Shown in pieces: positions 44,801 through 53,923 of a stretch of 64,000 nt of DNA. Both the position numbers and the translations under genes were made by a program. Each line of letters starts with the position of its first letter. Position 1 is the first letter of the stretch. The notes under the pieces were generated by a model, which saw only the letters and a list, made by a program, of their open reading frames with translations, made no database searches and had not been told where the DNA came from. The stretch is from Mucilaginibacter ginsenosidivorans (GTDB taxonomy: Bacteria > Bacteroidota > Bacteroidia > Sphingobacteriales > Sphingobacteriaceae), in assembly GCF_007971025.1 (NCBI RefSeq), contig NZ_CP042436.1:5208001-5272000 (forward strand), given 5' to 3'.

Positions 44801-47800
44801 TTGAGAAGAATAATACTGTATTTGGGCGTTTTATTTATCCCCTTTGTATTTGCAGACTGTGCTTTGGCGCAAGCGCCAAATATTTCCTATAGCTCTGCCA
44901 CCAATGTCTTTACGGTAGGTAGCGCCATATCGGCACTAACACCAACCAATACGGGCGGCGCGGTACCCGCAAATACCTATTCTACTTTTTCCACCTGGGC
45001 AGGAAGCACAACAGGCGCAAGCGGCACCACCAACGGTACCGGTACTGCGGCAAGGTTTAATACCCCACGCTGGATGACGCTTGATGGGTCGGGCAATATG
45101 TATATAGCGGATGCCGGAAATAATGAGATACGCAAGGCGGTAACTTCGACCGCTGCAGTGGCGTTAGTTGCCGGAAGCACCACGGGCGCAAGCGGAACTA
45201 CAAATGGCTCGGGCAGTGCAGCGCGTTTCAACGGACCTTATGCCATAACTTACGATGGATCGGCCAACCTTTACGTGGCCGACTTTACAAATAACGAGAT
45301 CAGGAAAGTGGTTGTATCAACCATGGCTGTTACCTTACTGGCGGGAAGCACTACCGCTGCATCGGGCCTGACCAATGGAACAGGTACGGCTGCGCTTTTT
45401 AACCAGCCCGCCGGGATAGTTTACGACCCGGTTAGCAGTTGTTTATATGTTTCGGATTTCGCCAATAACCAGATCAGGAAGGTCACCACAGGAGGAGTTG
45501 TAACATTATTTGCAGGCAGCCCGACGGGCGCCTCGGGGTCTGCCGACGGAACAGGTACGGCAGCGACATTTAGCGGGCCAAACGGCATAGCCGTAGACCC
45601 GTCAGGCAATCTTTACATAGCCGACCAAAACAATAACGAGATCAGGATGATCACTCCGGCCGGGGTTGTAACTACCTTAGCAGGAAACACCACTGCCGGA
45701 TCGGCCGATGGCATAGGCACCGCAGCTTCTTTCAGCACGCCAAGCGGGCTCGACCTGGATATTTCAGGAAATATCTACGTGACCGACCGGGCAAATTACC
45801 TGATCAGGATGGTTACGCCTGCTGGTGTAGTGACCACCATCGGTGGCACAGGGAGTTCTGGCTTGACAAATGGGGTTGGAACGGCCGCTGCGATAAGTGA
45901 TGCAAGGGGAATTACCGTTGATAAAAGTTCGGGCAACGTCTACATCGCTGATTACAGCAACAACGTTATCCGAAAAATGATAGCCACAGGTTACAGTATT
46001 TCACCAGCGCTACCGTCGGGCCTAAGTTTCAACAATGCCACAGGAGCAATTTCAGGTACCCCCACAGCCTTGTCGTCGACGACCACTTATACCATAACCG
46101 GTTTCAATGTATCTGGCTGCAGCAGCACCACTATAACTATCCAATGCGTACAAACCAATAATTGGACAGCGAACAGCAATACCACTGCCTGGAACACGGC
46201 AGGTAACTGGAGTGCGGGCACCGTTCCGGGAGCAAATGATAACGTACAGATCGGGGTGGTCAATTATACAAGGAACAGGCAACCCGACATCGCTGCAAAT
46301 TACACTGTTAATTCTATAACTTTTGGCTCAGCCCACTCAGTTACCTTAACAATAAATTCCGGAAAAATTCTTACCGTAAAAAGCGGCATAACAGTTAACA
46401 CGGGCGCCGCTCCGGTAATAGTGGGTGGCTCGGCAACATCCGAGGTTGACCTTGCGCCGGGTTCTATAACAAACATAAACGGTACCGGAACTCTGACGCT
46501 TACTTCTCCCCTGGTTTTCACGCTGCAGTCCGATGCGACGGGCGATGCATCGATAGGGCAAGTTGCATCCGGCGCTATTACAGGTACAGCTGCAAGCTCG
46601 ATCAATGTCGAGCGATTTATTACCGGCGGCAGCTCGGCTTACAGGGGTTATCGCTTGTTGTCATCACCTGTATATAATGGAACTGATACACATGCCAACA
46701 AAGTTTACAGCATAAACTACGTTAAAAATTCAATATACATCACCGCGACAACGACAACCGGGGGATTTGATAACACTTCAGCTGCTAACCCGACTTTATA
46801 TCTTTACAGGGAAAGCCTTACAACCCCGACGAATACATCATTTACAGGCGGGAATTTCCGCGGGATAAATAATATCAATTCGTCGCCGAGTTATACAATT
46901 GATATTGATGGTTCAGGCTACTACATCCCACAGGCAAACGGGTACCTGTGTTTTTTTAGAGGGGACAGGGCAAGTACCACTTTTGCGAACGAAACAGTAA
47001 CGACTTATGTACCACAGAGCGCGACATTGAGCACTAGTGGCACTTTAAACCAGGGGAATATTGCTGTAAAGAATTGGTTCACACCAACTAACGCATACCT
47101 GAGCTATACCGCAGCATCGCCTGTTAAAGGATACAGCCTGGTGGGCAACCCTTATGCATGTGCCATCGATTGGGACACTTTTCAAACAACATCCCTCGCC
47201 AGCGGAGGCATATACGGGCAAAATATCAGTTCTACTATTTATGTTCTGGACCCGGTAAGCCATAACTTCGGCTCTTATATTGCTAACAGCGGTCTGCCAG
47301 GGACAAATAATGCGAGCAACGTTATATCCAGCGGTCAGGGCTTTTTTGTTGTTGCGGGAACAGCCACCACATCGACACTAACTTTTACCGAATCGGCAAA
47401 AACAACGACGGCTATGAACACTGGTTCAAACCTGCTGATGGGCAAAGCACTTAACACCGCCAACGTGCAATACTTAAGGCTTAGAATGGCAAAGGATGCC
47501 GTTAATGCCGATGAAACCATAATTCAATTCAATAGCAACGGCAGCCTTAATTACAATGCAAACCTGGATGCAACCTACAGGGCGGGTTATGGCGCTGTCA
47601 GCCTTGCGGGCCTTTCAAGCGATAAGGTTCAGCTGTCTGTAAATGTCATCCCGTTGCCAAAGCAACAGCCGGAGGTAATAAACCTTGCCGTTAATGCAAA
47701 CGCTACAGGTATTTACAGCATAACCTTGCGGGACCTGGTAGCTGTTCCGAAGCTATACGAGGTTTGGCTGATGGATAAATACAGGAAGGATTCGCTGGAT

Positions 47801-48466
47801 ATGCGTCAGAATAAAACTTACCAGTTCCAGATAGTAAAGACAGATTCCGCAAGCTTTGGGTCGAACAGGTTTACTTTGGTGATCCGTCAAAACCCGGGCT
47901 TCGCTTACAGGTTACTGGATTTTGCAGCCACGAAACTGCCCAACGTTCGCCAGGCGCAAACAACCTGGATAACCGAAAACGAAGGCAATTATACACGTTT
48001 TACTGTTGAGCGGAGCACGGACAACGGTAAAACATTCGATGTACTGGGTGGCGTTGTAGCTGCCGACCAGGGCAAGTACAGTCTGGTTGATAAAAATCCG
48101 GCAAACGGGTTGAATATGTACCGTCTGAAACAGGAAGATATCAACAACACGATAACTTACTCGAAAGTAGTTAGTATCGGGTTTGCCGACGGTAGCAATA
48201 CTATTGCTGCGAATTTGCTGAGTATTTATCCAAATCCGGCAAACGATAACCTAAGTCTCACGATGCAAGCTAAGACAACGGGCAACACCTCGTCTTACAA
48301 CATTAAGATTACGAACAGTTCTGGTGTGATTGTGAAGCAGATCAGTTCGTCGCAGGTAACCTGGCAGGGAAGTATAAACGATCTGAAGCCGGGCACCTAT
48401 TTTGTGCAGGTGGTCGACTCAAAAACCTCGCAGTTAGTGGGGCAGAATAAATTCGTGAAGCTGTAA
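44801..48466 (+). CDS. Array protein P5: six-blade NHL propeller + Ig + short beta-solenoid head, constant tail, T9SS sorting domain
   Basis: The 1221-residue protein has a signal peptide (ADCALAQ). Its head has six regular NHL repeats (PRWMTLDGSGNMYIADAGN, PNGIAVDPSGNLYIADQNN, PSGLDLDISGNIYVTDRAN and others), linked by TTNGxGxAARFN segments, then one He_PIG Ig module (LPSGLSFNNATGAISGTP) and a short solenoid (NWTANSNTTAWNTAGNWS). The tail starts VERFITGG (about 603) and ends in SIYPNPANDN to QNKFVKL. The start must be TTG at 44801: an in-frame TAA lies 13 bp upstream and no ATG or GTG precedes the signal peptide. It is a tandem duplicate partner of P6. Confidence 0.88.
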   Translation: MRRIILYLGVLFIPFVFADCALAQAPNISYSSATNVFTVGSAISALTPTNTGGAVPANTYSTFSTWAGSTTGASGTTNGTGTAARFNTPRWMTLDGSGNMYIADAGNNEIRKAVTSTAAVALVAGSTTGASGTTNGSGSAARFNGPYAITYDGSANLYVADFTNNEIRKVVVSTMAVTLLAGSTTAASGLTNGTGTAALFNQPAGIVYDPVSSCLYVSDFANNQIRKVTTGGVVTLFAGSPTGASGSADGTGTAATFSGPNGIAVDPSGNLYIADQNNNEIRMITPAGVVTTLAGNTTAGSADGIGTAASFSTPSGLDLDISGNIYVTDRANYLIRMVTPAGVVTTIGGTGSSGLTNGVGTAAAISDARGITVDKSSGNVYIADYSNNVIRKMIATGYSISPALPSGLSFNNATGAISGTPTALSSTTTYTITGFNVSGCSSTTITIQCVQTNNWTANSNTTAWNTAGNWSAGTVPGANDNVQIGVVNYTRNRQPDIAANYTVNSITFGSAHSVTLTINSGKILTVKSGITVNTGAAPVIVGGSATSEVDLAPGSITNINGTGTLTLTSPLVFTLQSDATGDASIGQVASGAITGTAASSINVERFITGGSSAYRGYRLLSSPVYNGTDTHANKVYSINYVKNSIYITATTTTGGFDNTSAANPTLYLYRESLTTPTNTSFTGGNFRGINNINSSPSYTIDIDGSGYYIPQANGYLCFFRGDRASTTFANETVTTYVPQSATLSTSGTLNQGNIAVKNWFTPTNAYLSYTAASPVKGYSLVGNPYACAIDWDTFQTTSLASGGIYGQNISSTIYVLDPVSHNFGSYIANSGLPGTNNASNVISSGQGFFVVAGTATTSTLTFTESAKTTTAMNTGSNLLMGKALNTANVQYLRLRMAKDAVNADETIIQFNSNGSLNYNANLDATYRAGYGAVSLAGLSSDKVQLSVNVIPLPKQQPEVINLAVNANATGIYSITLRDLVAVPKLYEVWLMDKYRKDSLDMRQNKTYQFQIVKTDSASFGSNRFTLVIRQNPGFAYRLLDFAATKLPNVRQAQTTWITENEGNYTRFTVERSTDNGKTFDVLGGVVAADQGKYSLVDKNPANGLNMYRLKQEDINNTITYSKVVSIGFADGSNTIAANLLSIYPNPANDNLSLTMQAKTTGNTSSYNIKITNSSGVIVKQISSSQVTWQGSINDLKPGTYFVQVVDSKTSQLVGQNKFVKL

Positions 48467-48653
48467 ATAAATCGTACTACTAAAGACATTCCCCTGCGTC
48501 TCGCTGTACTTTTTTATCTAGCTAACAGGCGTTTTAAAAAGAATCAAATTACCCGATAAACCTATCGGGCATCAAGGGTATTTTGCCAGCGCATATACCC
48601 GCATATTTATTTGGACCCCGCAATCGGGGCCCACACATTTAAATCGTATTGCT
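48467..48653. other. Short intergenic region between P5 and P6 with two hairpins
   Basis: CCCGATA-AACC-TATCGGG at 48552-48569 and CCCCG-CAAT-CGGGG at 48616-48629 can each fold, but neither is followed by a T-run. A weak promoter candidate, TTG at 48583-48585 with TTTATTTG at 48606-48613 (20 bp apart, one mismatch from TAnnTTTG), lies between them. The second hairpin would sit in the P6 leader, 24 bp before its start. Confidence 0.4.
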
Positions 48654-51600
48654 TTGAAAAGAATATTATTTTATGTGGCCATTTTTATTACCCCGGCGTT
48701 TATTGCGTTAAGAGCTTCAGGCCAGGCTCCAAACATTTCTTACAGTACAGCAACCAATGTTTTTACTGTTGGTAGTTCTATATCTACCCTAACCCCGACT
48801 AACACAGGCGGCGCAGTACCTGCAAATACCTATTCTACGGTTACTACCTGGGCAGGAAGCACATCTGGCTACTCCGGAAGAACAAACTCCACCGGTAATT
48901 CGGCCAGGTTCACCACACCGCGATGGATGACGCTCGATGGCTCAGGTAATATGTATGTAGCCGATGCCGGTAACAACGAGATACGCCGGATAGTGGTATC
49001 TTCTGCTTCAACCGCATTACTTGCGGGAAGTTCAACCGGCTCGAGCGGAACAACGAACTCATCAGGCAGTGCGGCACGTTTTAACGGACCGTACGCTATT
49101 ACTTATGATGGATCGGGTAACTTGTACGTAGCCGATTTTAATAATAACGAGATAAGGAAGCTGGTCGCGTCTACTATGGCAGTAACATTATTGGCCGGAA
49201 GCACCTCGGGCAACACAGGAACCACAAACGGAAGCGGCAGTTCTGCGCGCTTTAATCAACCGGCTGGTATAGTTTACGACCCTGTTAACAATTATATTTA
49301 TATAGCCGACTTTGGTAATAACCAGGTCAGGAGAATGACCACAGGCGGGAGTGTGACCTTGTTTGCCGGCAGCGCGACGGGTGCTTCGGGTTCAGCGGAT
49401 GGGACAGGTTCCGGGGCAACGTTTAACGGGCCCAACGGTATCGCCGCAGATGCATCGGGTAATGTATACGTAGCCGACCAGAACAACAACGAGATAAGGA
49501 TGATTACCCCTGCGGGGGTGGTAACAACCATAGCAGGAAGCACAACGGCAGGGTCGGCAGACGGTGTAAGCACGGCAGCATCTTTCAGTATACCCAGCGG
49601 GCTTGACCTGGATGTTTCCGGGAATATATATGTGACTGACCGGGGCAATTACCTGATCAGGATGATCACGCCCGCCGGTGTGGTTACTACAGTTGCCGGA
49701 AGCGGAAATTCAGCTTTAACAGACGGAGTGGGAACGGCAGCTGCATTCAGCGATGTACGCGGGCTGACTGTTGACCAAAGTTCGGGCGATATTTATATCG
49801 CTGACTACAGCAATAACGTCATTCGGAAAATGACCGGTACCGGCTACACAATTTCGCCTGCACTACCTGCTGGCTTAAGCTTTAACAATGCCACCGGGGC
49901 CATTTCAGGCACGCCGTCAGCTACATCTTCGACAACTACCTACACTATAACCGGGTTTAATGTATCGGGCTGCAGCAGCACCACGATAACTATACAATGT
50001 GTGCAAACCAATAACTGGACAGCCGCCAGCAACAGCACTGCATGGAATACGGCAGGAAACTGGAGTAAGAATACCGTTCCGGGGGCAAACGACGACGTGC
50101 AAATAGGTGTTGTAAATTACTCAAGGAACAAGCAACCTAAAATATCGTCCAACGTGACCGTTAATTCCCTCACATTCGGTTCGGCCCATTCAGTTACGTT
50201 AAGTATTAATTCGGGAAAGACACTTGCTGTGAGTAGTGGCATCACTGTTAACACCGGTGCCTCGCCTGTCATCAAGGGCAGTTCATCCACATCGCTTGTT
50301 AACCTGGCGCCGGGCTCGATGACCAATATAAACGGGACAGGTACGCTGACACTGACATCGCCATTGACTTTCACACTACAGTCAGATTCTATAGGCGATG
50401 CGTCTATAGGACCGGTAGCATCAGGCGCTATCACGGGAACGGCCGCCAGTTCGATCAATGTTGAGCGTTACCTGCAAGGCGGAAGTTCCGTTTACCGAAC
50501 ATATCGTTTATTATCCTCCCCGGTATACAACGGCACCGATACACATGGGAATAACGTTTATAGCATCAATTATTTGAAAAACTCGATGTACCTGACCGCC
50601 ACCACGACAACAGGTGGATTTGATAATACAACGGCTGCCAACCCTACTCTATATCTTTACAGGGAGAGCCTTACCAATCCATCAAACTCAACATTTACCG
50701 GGGGAAATTTCCGCGGAATAAACAACATTAATTCTGCGCCAAGCTATACCATAGATATTGACGGAGCAGGCTATTATATCCCCCGGGGGAATGGTTACCT
50801 CTGCTTCTTCCGGGGTGACCGCTCGAGTACGACATTTGCAAATGAAACGGTTACCACCTATATACCACAAAGTACAACGCTTAGCGCCAACGGCACCTTA
50901 AACCAGGGGAACATTGCTGTTAAAAACTGGTTTACCCCAACAAATACTTACCTCAGCTATACTTCAGCCTCGCCGGTAAAGGGATATAATCTTGTGGGCA
51001 ACCCTTATGCCTGCGCTATCGACTGGGACACTTTTCAAACCACATCGCTGGCAAGTGGTGGGATATACGGACAGAACATCAGTACGACAATGTACGTGCT
51101 GGACCCGGTAACGCACAATTTTGGGTCCTACATAGCCAACAGCGGGTTGCCGGGGACTAATCATGCCTGCCATATTATTTCAAGCGGACAGGCTTTCTTT
51201 GTCGTTGCCGGTATGGCAACAACGTCGACCCTGACATTTACAGAATCGGCAAAAACAACCGCAATGAATACCGGTTCGAACCTGTTGATGGGCAAACCAC
51301 TCAATACAGCTAACGTTCAATATTTAAGGTTGAGAATGAGCAAGGATGCCGTCAATTCCGATGAGACCATTGTGCAATTTAGCAGCAGGGGCAGCCTGGA
51401 CTATAATGCAAGTCTGGATGCTGCTTACAGGCAGGGCTTTGGTTCCGTTAGTCTCTCGGCTATTTCAAAAGACAAAGTTGCGCTCGCCATCAACGTTGTG
51501 CCACTGCCAAAACAGCAAGCTGAAATGATACCGCTAAATGTAAATGCGAATGCAACAGGCATTTACAGCATTACGTTGCGCGACCTGGTATCGGTCCCAA

Positions 51601-52316
51601 AGCTTTACGAAATATGGTTGATGGATAATTACCGGAGTGATTCATTGGACATGCGACAGAATAGGACCTACCTGTTCCAGATAGACAAAACCGATACGGC
51701 AAGTTACGGGTCGAACCGTTTTACGTTGGTTATCCGCCAGAATATTGACTATGCTTACAAGCTATTGGATTTTGCAGCAAGTAAAATATTTGGAGTAAAA
51801 CAGGTACAAACTAACTGGACCAGCGAAAATGAGGGAACTTATACCCGTTTTACCGTAGAACGGAGTGCCGACAATGGCAAAACATTTGAAGTATTAGGGG
51901 GTGTGCCGGCAGCCGGCCAGGGTGAGTACAGCTTTGTCGACAAAAACCCGGCGAACGGATTGAATATGTATCGCCTGAAACAGGAAGACGTTAACAATAC
52001 TATATCTTATTCGGATATAGTTACAGTTGGATACTCTGACCGCGGCAATGATATAGCAGCAAACCTGTTGACTATTTACCCCAACCCCGCCGTTAATAAG
52101 CTGAATCTTAACATCGCACCCAAAGCCGGCTTGAATACTCCTTTTTACAATATCAGGATCATGAATAGTTCAGGGGTTATCGTCAAACAGGCCAATTCGT
52201 CGCAAGCTAACTGGCAAGGGCGCATCGGCGATCTTAAGCCGGGCACCTATTTTGTACAGGTACTGGACGCCAAAACCTCGCGATTAGTCGGGCAAAATAA
52301 ATTTGTTAAGCTATGA
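48654..52316 (+). CDS. Array protein P6: close duplicate of P5 (NHL + Ig + solenoid head, constant tail, T9SS)
   Basis: This 1220-residue protein matches P5 almost block by block: signal peptide (LRASGQ), six NHL repeats (PRWMTLDGSGNMYVADAGN to ARGLTVD-like final blade), He_PIG Ig module (LPAGLSFNNATGAISGTP), short solenoid, VERYLQGG at about 603, and the T9SS end (TIYPNPAVNK to QNKFVKL). The TTG start at 48654 aligns exactly with the TTG start of P5, including a similar preceding sequence (CGTATTGCT versus CGTGCTGTT). No terminator follows. Confidence 0.88.
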   Translation: MKRILFYVAIFITPAFIALRASGQAPNISYSTATNVFTVGSSISTLTPTNTGGAVPANTYSTVTTWAGSTSGYSGRTNSTGNSARFTTPRWMTLDGSGNMYVADAGNNEIRRIVVSSASTALLAGSSTGSSGTTNSSGSAARFNGPYAITYDGSGNLYVADFNNNEIRKLVASTMAVTLLAGSTSGNTGTTNGSGSSARFNQPAGIVYDPVNNYIYIADFGNNQVRRMTTGGSVTLFAGSATGASGSADGTGSGATFNGPNGIAADASGNVYVADQNNNEIRMITPAGVVTTIAGSTTAGSADGVSTAASFSIPSGLDLDVSGNIYVTDRGNYLIRMITPAGVVTTVAGSGNSALTDGVGTAAAFSDVRGLTVDQSSGDIYIADYSNNVIRKMTGTGYTISPALPAGLSFNNATGAISGTPSATSSTTTYTITGFNVSGCSSTTITIQCVQTNNWTAASNSTAWNTAGNWSKNTVPGANDDVQIGVVNYSRNKQPKISSNVTVNSLTFGSAHSVTLSINSGKTLAVSSGITVNTGASPVIKGSSSTSLVNLAPGSMTNINGTGTLTLTSPLTFTLQSDSIGDASIGPVASGAITGTAASSINVERYLQGGSSVYRTYRLLSSPVYNGTDTHGNNVYSINYLKNSMYLTATTTTGGFDNTTAANPTLYLYRESLTNPSNSTFTGGNFRGINNINSAPSYTIDIDGAGYYIPRGNGYLCFFRGDRSSTTFANETVTTYIPQSTTLSANGTLNQGNIAVKNWFTPTNTYLSYTSASPVKGYNLVGNPYACAIDWDTFQTTSLASGGIYGQNISTTMYVLDPVTHNFGSYIANSGLPGTNHACHIISSGQAFFVVAGMATTSTLTFTESAKTTAMNTGSNLLMGKPLNTANVQYLRLRMSKDAVNSDETIVQFSSRGSLDYNASLDAAYRQGFGSVSLSAISKDKVALAINVVPLPKQQAEMIPLNVNANATGIYSITLRDLVSVPKLYEIWLMDNYRSDSLDMRQNRTYLFQIDKTDTASYGSNRFTLVIRQNIDYAYKLLDFAASKIFGVKQVQTNWTSENEGTYTRFTVERSADNGKTFEVLGGVPAAGQGEYSFVDKNPANGLNMYRLKQEDVNNTISYSDIVTVGYSDRGNDIAANLLTIYPNPAVNKLNLNIAPKAGLNTPFYNIRIMNSSGVIVKQANSSQANWQGRIGDLKPGTYFVQVLDAKTSRLVGQNKFVKL

Positions 52317-52600
52317 GCTCCCGGCTTAAAGTTCAATTTGGCTAAAAATATTTGTTAAGTGCCTGAAACGGGTATGTTTAATTAGCAAGCTTATTTTGCT
52401 ATGTTTTAGCTTATTATATATTTCTTATTAATTAATATATAATCTCCATAAAAAGCTGTTTATTAATTAATTATGCACTATTTTAGTAAAAAATACTGAA
52501 AATATTTGCATCTATTAATTATAAATTAACGTATATTGCTTTATATTTCTGTTGTTATCCACTGCGGCAGAAATGATACGACCCTAAAAACAGCCATGTC

Positions 52601-53746
52601 ATGAGACCCTATTGGAAAGCTCTGTTGCTCTGCTGTATAGTACAGTTTGCAATAAATACGAAATCCAATGCCACTTGCGCTTCGGAAAAGATAATTTCGG
52701 CTAAATCGCGATCATCATCAAAATATATCGAAGCGCAGGCAAGCAAAAATGCTCAATTCCTGCGGTTAAAGCTTGTAAAAGATGCCGCTAGTTCCGAAGA
52801 CATTATAATTCAATTCAAACCGACAGCAAGCGAGAAGTACGTTTTTGATGAAGATGCTCCATACCTGCAGGGGTTTGGCAATGTAAATCTATGCAGCCTT
52901 TCATCTGATAATATCGGCCTTGCTATTAATGTGCTTCCCTTGCCGGGTAAAGAACCCGATGCCATAAAATTAAACATACAAGCCACGGGTAGCGGTATCC
53001 TGCAGTTGAATCTTGCTGAGATAAATGCCATCCCAATGCTTTACGATGTGTGGCTTATGGACAAATTTGCTCATGACTCGCTCGATATGCGCCAAAACAA
53101 GTCCTATACCTTTAAACTGGATAAGGCCGACACAACAAGTTTTGGACCCAACCGCTTTACCCTTACTATACGTCAAAACCCGGCGTATGCTTACCGGCTA
53201 ATAAATTTCGATGCGGTCAGGATACGGGGTGGGCATTCGTTTGTTCAATGGGCCACAAATTATGAAGGCGATTATACCCATTTCGCAGTGGAAAGAAGCA
53301 ATGACGATGGCTTAACCTTCAATGTGATAGGTAATGTACCGGCGACAGGGACCGGGACCTATAGTTTTACTGACAGCAAACCATTAAAGGGGTTGAACAT
53401 TTATCGCCTGCAACAGGAAGATGTCAATAAAACGATCACCTACTCAAATAATGCAAATGTACTGTTCGATGACCGGAGCAATATAGCGGCTGACAACAGC
53501 TTATCTATCTATCCCAACCCGGCCATCAGTATGATAAATGTGGTAATAAATCCTGATGTAAACGACGAAACATCATTTGTAATAAATGTAATGGACGGAT
53601 CGGGAAAGGTGGTTCAAAATGGTTCCACCGGACAAACTTCATGGCAGGGCAGTATTGCAAACCTGCAGCCGGGGACCTATTTTGTACGGGTGATAAGCAT
53701 AAAATCACAAAGCCTGGTAGGCAAAACCAGGTTCGTAAAATTATGA
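52601..53746 (+). CDS. Array protein P7: headless distal-tail protein with T9SS sorting domain
   Basis: The 381-residue protein has a signal-peptide-like N-terminus (ALLLCCIVQFAINTKSNA) and about 25 residues of Ser/Lys-rich linker. From residue about 50 it aligns with only the last 332-334 residues of the other array proteins: AQFLRLKLVKDAASSED here, VQYLRLRMAKDAVNADE in P5. It lacks the head and the proximal tail (no QRYxTGG, SSPVY or GNPYxSSIDW). It ends with a full T9SS domain (SIYPNPAISM to KTRFVKL). The reading frame is intact, so it is either a functional stand-alone tail domain or the product of an internal deletion. It lies between P6 and P8. Confidence 0.85.
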   Translation: MRPYWKALLLCCIVQFAINTKSNATCASEKIISAKSRSSSKYIEAQASKNAQFLRLKLVKDAASSEDIIIQFKPTASEKYVFDEDAPYLQGFGNVNLCSLSSDNIGLAINVLPLPGKEPDAIKLNIQATGSGILQLNLAEINAIPMLYDVWLMDKFAHDSLDMRQNKSYTFKLDKADTTSFGPNRFTLTIRQNPAYAYRLINFDAVRIRGGHSFVQWATNYEGDYTHFAVERSNDDGLTFNVIGNVPATGTGTYSFTDSKPLKGLNIYRLQQEDVNKTITYSNNANVLFDDRSNIAADNSLSIYPNPAISMINVVINPDVNDETSFVINVMDGSGKVVQNGSTGQTSWQGSIANLQPGTYFVRVISIKSQSLVGKTRFVKL

Positions 53747-53846
53747 CCCCGGGGGAGGAAATTGACGTTTTTTACCAATTGAAGCCGGAAATGGAACGGC
53801 CGTGTCAAAAATTGGCGTTTTATTGCTATTTTTTGATTTTTTATAA

Positions 53847-53865
53847 ACTACTGTATATCAGTAGT
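53847..53865. repeat. Short hairpin upstream of P8
   Basis: ACTACTG (53847-53853) and CAGTAGT (53859-53865) form a perfect 7-bp stem with a TATAT loop, 58 bp before the P8 TTG. No T-run follows. Confidence 0.45.
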
Positions 53866-53923
53866 GAACGGAAATTTACCTAACGTAACCCCCTCAAAAT
53901 GTGGCCAAAACGACTAAACCTAT

